DNA of 6,338 nucleotides from assembly GCA_938041695.1 (NCBI GenBank), contig CALISI010000039.1, positions 1-6,338 of the forward strand, read 5' to 3'. Under the pieces are notes generated by a model. It was not told the DNA's origin. It made no database searches and was given only the letters and a program-made list of their open reading frames with translations. Source of the stretch: an uncultured Actinomyces sp. (GTDB taxonomy: Bacteria > Actinomycetota > Actinomycetes > Actinomycetales > Actinomycetaceae). The position numbers and the translations under genes were made by a program. Each line of letters opens with the position of its first letter. Position 1 is the stretch's first letter. This document shows positions 1 to 3,613 of the stretch, piece by piece.

Positions 1-2
1 CC

Positions 3-590
3 CATGCGATGCCCGTCCTCCAGGGGGCGTTCTTCAAGTTCCCGCAGGTCATCACAGCCTTCGAGGTCATCGTGCGCGCGCTGGGAGAGGGATGGCGGAC
101 GCCGGGTTCCCCCACCTACTCGGCCCTGGCGTGGGCGTCCACGGCCGCGCAGGCACACTACCGGGCCATCGCCGCCGAGGCCATCGCGCGCCTCGCGGAC
201 ACCGGGCGATACGATCCGGCGGCCATGGCTGAGGAGATCGGCTACCTGCTGCGCAACGGGTGGTTCGGCCCCGGGCGGGTCACCCAGACGCTCAGCGACT
301 GCGCGTCCGTCTCGGCGCTGGCCGGCTACCGCGTCGCCCAGACCATCGCCGCCCTACTGCCCTCCTTGGTCGGCGTCAGGGGCGCGAATCGTATGGTCGA
401 GGCCCTGGTGGCGCTCGCGGGCGACTACGGCATGAGGGTGTGCGTGCCCGAGGAGCTGCGCTCCAAGATGAAGGGATCGAGCACGCTCGCCAAGGCGCTG
501 CGGGCGCTTGACGCGCTGCCTGATGCTCCGACTGACCTTGCGCGCGAGGCGGCGGAGGCGCTCGGCGCGGCGCGAGCACAGCGGGGGTAG
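3..590 (+). CDS. C-terminal part of a helical protein, DUF6493/DUF7824-like (5' end outside window)
   Basis: The reading frame is already open at the window edge (codons for His-Ala precede the first Met at base 9), and the protein begins in the middle of what looks like a helical repeat, so this is most likely the last ~195 residues of a longer protein. It ends with TAG at 588-590. It is rich in Ala, Leu and Arg and contains no membrane segment or catalytic motif I recognise. The succession of amphipathic helices, with the segment around residues 80-165 of the visible Met-started part (LLRNGW, then ALLPSL, then LVALAGDYG and a serine-containing linker before a final helix), resembles from memory the C-terminal end of actinobacterial DUF6493/DUF7824 proteins, large HEAT-like proteins often found beside SWIM-zinc-finger and MoxR/VWA genes. 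That family call is tentative. Composition is about 75% G+C, unlike the toxin gene that converges on it 32 bases downstream. Confidence 0.6.
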   Translation, partial: HAMPVLQGAFFKFPQVITAFEVIVRALGEGWRTPGSPTYSALAWASTAAQAHYRAIAAEAIARLADTGRYDPAAMAEEIGYLLRNGWFGPGRVTQTLSDCASVSALAGYRVAQTIAALLPSLVGVRGANRMVEALVALAGDYGMRVCVPEELRSKMKGSSTLAKALRALDALPDAPTDLAREAAEALGAARAQRG

Positions 591-622
591 ATGAGCGACG
601 GGTGTCTCAGGTGCGTAGGTTG

Positions 623-886
623 CTACTGACCGTAGTGGAAGCGGCAGGCAACGATTTCGACCGTATCTTCGGTGATGCGATAAACCAATCTGTTACGTCC
701 GTCGATCCGGCGCGACCAAAAGCCGGTGTATTCGTAGCGGAGGGGCTCAGGCTTGCCGATCCCCTCGTTCCCGTTGCGCTGGATATCCGCAACGAGAGCG
801 TTGATGCGCTTGAGGGTCTTGCGATCCTCGAACTGCCACCAGACATAGTCGTTCCAGGCGTGTGAGGTCCACAAGACTTTGAGCAT
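623..886 (-). CDS. yoeB: YoeB/Txe-family mRNA interferase toxin
   Basis: This 87-residue protein is full length for the YoeB family and belongs to the RelE-like fold of ribosome-dependent endoribonucleases that cleave mRNA in the ribosomal A site. It carries the family signature GKPEPL (44-49), then GFWSRRI (55-61), RLVY (66-69) and the C-terminal CRFHY (81-85). The catalytic residues known for E. coli YoeB (Glu46, Arg65, His83, Tyr84) correspond here to Glu47, Arg66, His84 and Tyr85, so the enzyme should be active. It starts only 2 bases after the antitoxin stop codon and has a good GAGGAG ribosome site inside the antitoxin gene, so the two are translated together. The region is lower in G+C (about 56% over 661-900) than the flanking gene, suggesting horizontal acquisition. 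Only the species-level function is unverified. Confidence 0.96.
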   Translation of the reverse strand: MLKVLWTSHAWNDYVWWQFEDRKTLKRINALVADIQRNGNEGIGKPEPLRYEYTGFWSRRIDGRNRLVYRITEDTVEIVACRFHYGQ

Positions 887-888
887 CG

Positions 889-1158
889 TTAGTTCTCCTC
901 ATCAGGGATGTCGATGAGATCGTGCTCTTCGAGGTTGCCGTGTCGCAGCTGCGCGATCGATTCGCGCAGGTGGCGGGCGTTCGCGGGGGACTGCATGAGG
1001 TAGACGGTCTCCATGAGGGACTCGTACTCGTCGAGGGCGATGATGACGGCGCTTTCGTGGCCCTGTCGGGTGATGACGATTTCCTCGCGGTCGTTGACGA
1101 CCTGGTCGAGGACCTCGGCGTAGCGTGCGCGCGACTCGGTGTAGGTCATGGTCTTCAT
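889..1158 (-). CDS. yefM: YefM/Phd-family antitoxin and autorepressor
   Basis: This 89-residue protein has the layout of YefM. The N-terminal dimerisation and DNA-binding half (about 1-55) contains the YTESRARYAEVLD helix and the strand ITRQGHESAVII followed by DEYESLMET. The C-terminal half (about 58-89) contains SPANARHLRESIAQL and the acidic end that wraps the toxin. Arg10 and Arg31 line up with the basic residues of the same number in E. coli YefM (alignment from memory). It should neutralise YoeB by binding it and, alone or as the complex, repress its own promoter at the paired operator just upstream. The start at 1158 is preferred over the internal Met4 because an AAAGGAG site lies 5 bases before it. 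The stop (TAA) is 2 bases from the toxin start, giving the usual antitoxin-first operon. Confidence 0.95.
   Translation of the reverse strand: MKTMTYTESRARYAEVLDQVVNDREEIVITRQGHESAVIIALDEYESLMETVYLMQSPANARHLRESIAQLRHGNLEEHDLIDIPDEEN
895..900 (-). promoter_or_regulatory. Ribosome binding site of yoeB inside yefM
   Basis: On the minus strand GAGGAG lies 8 bases before the toxin ATG and within the last codons of the antitoxin gene. It fixes the toxin start at 886 and suggests coupling of toxin translation to antitoxin translation. Confidence 0.8.
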
Positions 1159-1163
1159 GGGTG

Positions 1164-1170
1164 CTCCTTT
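1164..1170 (-). promoter_or_regulatory. Ribosome binding site of yefM
   Basis: AAAGGAG on the minus strand ends 5 bases before the ATG at 1158. It selects this start rather than the Met three codons further in, which would be 14 bases away. Confidence 0.8.
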
Positions 1171-1179
1171 GCTCGCCTA

Positions 1180-1197
1180 TGTACAGAACATTGTACA
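1180..1197 (-). promoter_or_regulatory. YefM operator: two TGTACA boxes, 12 bp centre to centre
   Basis: Two perfect copies of the self-complementary hexamer TGTACA lie at 1180-1185 and 1192-1197, separated by 6 bases. In E. coli the YefM(-YoeB) complex binds a long and a short palindrome upstream of yefM, each with a TGTACA core, spaced one helical turn apart (established for E. coli). The same boxes and spacing here, 22 bases from the yefM start, strongly suggest the autoregulatory operator. The boxes overlap the likely -10 element, so binding should block RNA polymerase. Confidence 0.85.
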
Positions 1198-1218
1198 GGA
1201 TGTGAGGGTGCGTGTCTC
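1190..1218 (-). promoter_or_regulatory. Candidate promoter of yefM-yoeB
   Basis: On the minus strand TACAAT (1190-1195, five of six matches to the -10 consensus) is preceded after 17 bases by GAGACA (1213-1218, four of six matches to the -35 consensus). The -10 runs into the upstream TGTACA box. Transcription would start near 1183 and leave a leader of about 25 bases. The assignment rests on consensus matching only. Confidence 0.55.
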
Positions 1219-1272
1219 CAGTTGGCTGGTGATGTGCGGGGGACAGTGACTCCGTGCGATGGCCGCTGCCTG

Positions 1273-1605
1273 TCACGGCTTGATGTACGTGGCCCCGTCC
1301 TTCGTCCATTCGCGGATCGCGGGGATGGCGGCGGGCACTTGCCCCAGCCACTCGGGCAGCGTGCCTTCGACGAACTCGTGGTTGGCCAGCGACCTGGCGC
1401 AGGCAAAGAAGTCCACGCCAGCGTGGGCCGCCGCCTTCATGTGCCCAGTCCAGTCGTTCGCGCCCTGGAGCGCGTAGACTCCAGTGCCGTTCACGATGAC
1501 GGCAATCCCGTGAGCCAGGCCGAGTTGTGTGAGGTTGCCGAGGTTCGACAGCGCCGCGGGCCAGCGGGCGACATCTGATACGTGAAGAACGTAGTCGTAG
1601 CTCAT
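1273..1605 (-). CDS. DsrE-family protein
   Basis: This complete 110-residue protein has the pattern of the small single-domain DsrE family: an N-terminal strand and helix (YVLHVSDVARWPAAL, 5-19), a central strand IAVIVNGTGVYAL (34-46), the segment GVDFFACARSL (63-73) carrying a single conserved-position cysteine (Cys69), and a C-terminal end GATYIKP (104-110) typical of the family. DsrE relatives form homo-oligomers. Some pass sulfur through the cysteine in sulfur oxidation or tRNA thiolation, but many, including stand-alone copies like this one, have no assigned job. No DsrF/DsrH or TusBCD partner is next to it. An AGGGAG ribosome site lies 4 bases before the ATG. The gene lies 88 bases downstream of the yjdF-type gene on the same strand and could be read from that promoter, since I find no convincing promoter of its own. 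Confidence 0.85.
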   Translation of the reverse strand: MSYDYVLHVSDVARWPAALSNLGNLTQLGLAHGIAVIVNGTGVYALQGANDWTGHMKAAAHAGVDFFACARSLANHEFVEGTLPEWLGQVPAAIPAIREWTKDGATYIKP

Positions 1606-1625
1606 AGTGCTCCCTTCCGTGGAAA

Positions 1626-1638
1626 TGACGTGGCGTCA
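1626..1638. repeat. Inverted repeat TGACG-3-CGTCA before the DsrE gene
   Basis: A 13-base inverted repeat with 5-base arms lies 21 bases before the DsrE start codon. A second GC-rich one (CCCC-GTC-GGGG, 1646-1656) follows at 8 bases. No T-run follows on either strand, so they do not read as a classical terminator. An operator or a weak leader hairpin is possible. Confidence 0.35.
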
Positions 1639-1693
1639 GTGGAGTCCCCGTCGGGGTACGGGGGAAGGCTACCACGCGGGGATGGGACGGCCT

Positions 1694-2119
1694 CTAGTGA
1701 CCCCGGTGTCGTGCTTTTGCCTTCTCACGTTCGAGTCGGTACTTGGCATCTGCCACCTCCCGTTTCTTCTGCTTGGCGTCCGCGGCTCGGCGCTGCGCCG
1801 TGCGTTCGCGTTCTGCTTGAATCGCTGCCTGTGATGCAGTAGATGGAAGCGCGCGGCGAGCGAGGCGGGACGCTAGGCGCTGCGCGCGCTTAGGATTGGG
1901 GCGCTTGGTGCGGCGCTCGGCGTCGGCAGAAACAACGGCCGCCTCGTCGAGCCGGCGTGTGAGCGCGCTGGCGTGGGCGAGGAAAAACTCATACAGTTCC
2001 GCGTCCGAGGGCTGTGCCCCAAACACGATCCGAATCGCCCGGACGCGGCCCGCCTCGTGGCGCTCAATGACGCCGACCCAGAACTGACCATCGAAATATA
2101 GTGTGGACTCCGTCTTCAT
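1694..2119 (-). CDS. yjdF: YjdF-family (DUF2992) protein
   Basis: The 141-residue protein matches the YjdF/DUF2992 family, whose biochemical role is unknown. The N-terminal domain starts with STLYFDGQFWVGVIER (5-20), continues with IVFGAQPSDAELYEFF (31-46), then NPKRAQRLASR. The C-terminal half (about 92-141) is a highly charged Arg/Lys/Glu/Ala helix, probably coiled coil, ending in AKARHRGH, as in relatives that end KKEKHRGR/H. In Firmicutes members of this gene are commonly controlled by the yjdF RNA, which binds planar azaaromatic compounds, and a role in coping with such compounds has been suggested. The frame remains open to 2194, but the start at 2119 is chosen because GGAG lies 7 bases before it and because the family begins just before the LYFDGQFW strand. 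The upstream extension (MPRIRRCPEQ...) has no family resemblance. Confidence 0.88.
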   Translation of the reverse strand: MKTESTLYFDGQFWVGVIERHEAGRVRAIRIVFGAQPSDAELYEFFLAHASALTRRLDEAAVVSADAERRTKRPNPKRAQRLASRLARRALPSTASQAAIQAERERTAQRRAADAKQKKREVADAKYRLEREKAKARHRGH

Positions 2120-2126
2120 TACTCGT

Positions 2127-2130
2127 CTCC
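2127..2130 (-). promoter_or_regulatory. Ribosome binding site deciding the yjdF start
   Basis: On the minus strand GGAG lies 7 bases before the ATG at 2119. It supports the 141-residue form over the longer frame from 2194. The GGA part can pair with an upstream TCCAG copy (see the leader entry). Confidence 0.6.
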
Positions 2131-2246
2131 AGGTACACCACGGTGGACCCGATGACGCTGGATTCTGCTCGGGGCAGCGACGGATGCGAGGCATCGCCCA
2201 GACTTCCTACTGGACTGTGCGGTTCGCGTATCAGGACTGACGACTC

Positions 2247-2252
2247 ATTCTA
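2247..2252 (-). promoter_or_regulatory. Candidate -10 element of the yjdF-type gene
   Basis: TAGAAT on the minus strand matches five of six positions of the -10 consensus in an otherwise GC-rich stretch. No good -35 hexamer lies 16-18 bases upstream, so this is weak. If used, the leader would be about 120 bases. Confidence 0.3.
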
Positions 2253-2274
2253 CGTCCTGTGCGCGGGTGCGTTG

Positions 2275-3333
2275 CTACTGGACGATCGGCTTGCCGCCGA
2301 TGGACATGGGGGCACGGGTGCGTGCGTGCGCGTCCAGGTCCTGCTCCCACGCCGACGCGTAGCGCCACGCCGAGGGCGCCAGCAGTCGCAGCGCACCCAT
2401 GTCGGCGAGCGCATCGAGCAGCAGGAAACGGGTCGTCGGGTAGGGGGCGTCCCACGGGATCGCCGCCCACAGGCCCGACGCGCCGAGGAGGAACTCGCCT
2501 CGGTTACGGTCATGCAGGTCGTTGGCCGCGGTCTGCACGTCTCCCTCGGCGGCCCACAGCCAGCGGGTCGTGCGGTAGGCCTCCCAGGCCTCGTCCCACG
2601 AGGAATACGAGTGCTGCAGCGCGCGGTTGATGAGAGCGAACGTATCCCAGGCCTCGTCCTCACTGAGCCAGCCGAGGCCCGCGCCCGCGCGCGTCAGGTT
2701 CGCCGCGCGCAGGAAATCCCACGCGGCGAAATCCAGGGTCTGAATGCCGCGGTCGTTGTCCAGGAAACGGCGGATACGCCAGCGGCTCTCCCAGTCCTCC
2801 ATCGACGAGTCGGCAGTCTTACTCAGGCGCGCGATCTCGGACTCGGCCCAGGACTTCTTCTGGCAGCGCTCGCGCAGCGACGCGAAACCCTCGCGTTGCC
2901 CCGCGCGCAGGAGCGAATACAGCTGGCGGATGAGCCCCTCGCGGTCCGTGATCCCCCAGTCGTGCTCCATCAAGGTTTTCGTGGCCTCCGGGGCCGACAG
3001 CGCAAGCTCGTTCACCGGGTCGCCGTTACACAGCGCGTACACCATGGACGGCGCGAGCAGGCGCGCCCGAGGGTCGGTCGCCATGTCCTCACGTTTGCCG
3101 TGGATCTTCGGGGTGTGGTGCTCGTTGAGCTTGTTCCAGTCCTTCTCCTTGCCGGCCTTGCGCACGTCACGCGGCGCGGGAACGGCGCCCTTCGCGCGCG
3201 TGACCGCCTGCTTGACGTAGTGATTCAGCAGGAGCACGACGACGCACCCGATGGCGAACCACACGGGGAAGGGGATACCGGACAGGACACTCGCGTTCAC
3301 GCTCACGATTCTGCCCGATGACGTGCCCGTCAC
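2275..3333 (-). CDS. Membrane-anchored DUF1266 protein
   Basis: The 352-residue protein starts with a GTG codon. One hydrophobic segment (about residues 20-40, IPFPVWFAIGCVVVLLL within it) followed by Lys/Arg (41-48) predicts a single N-terminal anchor with the rest in the cytoplasm by the positive-inside rule. The soluble part matches DUF1266: LMEHDWGITDREGLI (121-135), AAWDFLRAANLTRAG (203-217), GWLSEDEAWDTF (221-232), SYSSWDEAWEAY (242-253) and LWAAIPWD (288-295). This domain occurs in E. coli YbeU/YbeR-like proteins and in many actinobacteria, with no known function. The start is uncertain: no Shine-Dalgarno precedes the GTG at 3333, and in-frame GTG codons at residues 10 and 12 are alternatives that keep the membrane segment. 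The gene is divergent from topA with 280 bases between. Confidence 0.85.
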   Translation of the reverse strand: MTGTSSGRIVSVNASVLSGIPFPVWFAIGCVVVLLLNHYVKQAVTRAKGAVPAPRDVRKAGKEKDWNKLNEHHTPKIHGKREDMATDPRARLLAPSMVYALCNGDPVNELALSAPEATKTLMEHDWGITDREGLIRQLYSLLRAGQREGFASLRERCQKKSWAESEIARLSKTADSSMEDWESRWRIRRFLDNDRGIQTLDFAAWDFLRAANLTRAGAGLGWLSEDEAWDTFALINRALQHSYSSWDEAWEAYRTTRWLWAAEGDVQTAANDLHDRNRGEFLLGASGLWAAIPWDAPYPTTRFLLLDALADMGALRLLAPSAWRYASAWEQDLDAHARTRAPMSIGGKPIVQ

Positions 3334-3380
3334 ACAAACGATGAACGCGATGGGGGCATGGGACGAGGCCGGGGCTTGCC

Positions 3381-3392
3381 CCTATGTATAGG
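3381..3392. repeat. Perfect inverted repeat CCTATGTATAGG, possible operator
   Basis: Arms CCTAT and ATAGG flank a two-base centre 48 bases upstream of the DUF1266 start. It is AT-rich amid GC-rich sequence and shares two bases with the adjoining repeat GGGGC-TT-GCCCC (3371-3382). On the minus strand TATACA within it could also act as a -10 element. Function is unproven. Confidence 0.4.
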
Positions 3393-3441
3393 TATCGCTG
3401 GATGAGCCCACCGGCGCCTCGCCCGGTCGCGCCCGCGCGCG

Positions 3442-3470
3442 AGAATCCGCCACTGCCTCGTCAATGTCAA
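3442..3470 (-). promoter_or_regulatory. Candidate promoter of the DUF1266 gene
   Basis: On the minus strand a perfect -35 hexamer TTGACA (3465-3470) is followed after 17 bases by GATTCT (3442-3447), a poor -10 (three of six). It would give a leader of about 100 bases that includes both inverted repeats at 3371-3392. The alternative is a -10 inside the repeat at 3381-3392. Confidence 0.3.
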
Positions 3471-3578
3471 ACCCGAGAGGCGTGAGACGCGCGGAAGCGG
3501 CACCGGTACCCAGATGAGGGTGGGACACGGTAAGGTCCATCCCAGATGCCTCGCCGGGTGAACCGCGGGTGAGGGTGC

Positions 3579-3588
3579 TACAAATACT
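3579..3588 (+). promoter_or_regulatory. Candidate -10 region of topA
   Basis: TACAAATACT is the only AT-rich stretch close to topA and contains two overlapping -10-like hexamers (TACAAA and AATACT). No clear -35 hexamer precedes it. Transcription would start around 3591-3596, leaving about 20 bases of leader. Confidence 0.4.
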
Positions 3589-3601
3589 GGGGAAGCGACG
3601 G

Positions 3602-3607
3602 AAGGGA
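3602..3607 (+). promoter_or_regulatory. Ribosome binding site of topA
   Basis: AAGGGA ends 6 bases before the ATG at 3614 and agrees with the conserved N-terminus of the protein in fixing that start. Confidence 0.75.
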
Positions 3608-3613
3608 CCGGCA

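Larger units (their letters stand above)
2120..2274 (-). other. Leader/intergenic region of the yjdF-type gene with small inverted repeats
   Basis: These 155 bases between the DUF1266 stop and the yjdF start hold no gene I can support. On the minus strand they contain GATGC-CTC-GCATC (2183-2195), CTGC-CCCGA-GCAG (2165-2177), a short repeat CCAC-C-GTGG (2138-2146), and a pairing of TCCAG (2158-2162) with CTGGA (2128-2132) that would cover part of the ribosome site. This could be a structured 5' leader. I cannot match it by eye to the yjdF riboswitch consensus. Confidence 0.35.
3334..3613. other. Divergent intergenic region between the DUF1266 gene and topA
   Basis: These 280 bases separate two divergent genes and hold no supported gene. 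The DUF1266 side contains two touching inverted repeats, GGGGC-TT-GCCCC (3371-3382) and CCTAT-GT-ATAGG (3381-3392), and a perfect minus-strand TTGACA at 3465-3470. The topA side carries GGGTGA direct copies at 3556-3561 and 3567-3572 and an AT-rich TACAAATACT at 3579-3588. Confidence 0.6.

Noticed and set aside
560..577. Inverted repeat GCTCG-8-CGAGC as a terminator between the convergent genes
   Set aside because: It lies inside the coding region of the first gene, has a short stem in very GC-rich sequence, and no T-run follows on either strand.
1200..1272. A small gene or RNA between the DsrE gene and the yefM promoter
   Set aside because: No start with a ribosome site and no stable fold is visible. 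The 72 bases are accounted for by the end of the DsrE transcript and the yefM -35 region.
1646..1656. CCCC-GTC-GGGG as a terminator of the yjdF-type gene
   Set aside because: The stem is only four pairs and no run of T follows on the minus strand.
902..1675. A 257-codon minus-strand frame, and a 218-codon plus-strand frame at 922-1578
   Set aside because: Both run through the YefM and DsrE genes in other frames. Their translations are biased and match no family.
2120..2194. N-terminal extension of the YjdF-type protein to 2194
   Set aside because: The extra 25 residues have no family similarity, and the ribosome site GGAG is placed for the start at 2119.
2101..3321. A 406-codon open frame on the plus strand
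   Set aside because: It is antisense to the DUF1266 gene and the yjdF leader. The product is Arg/Gln/Val-rich without recognisable motifs.
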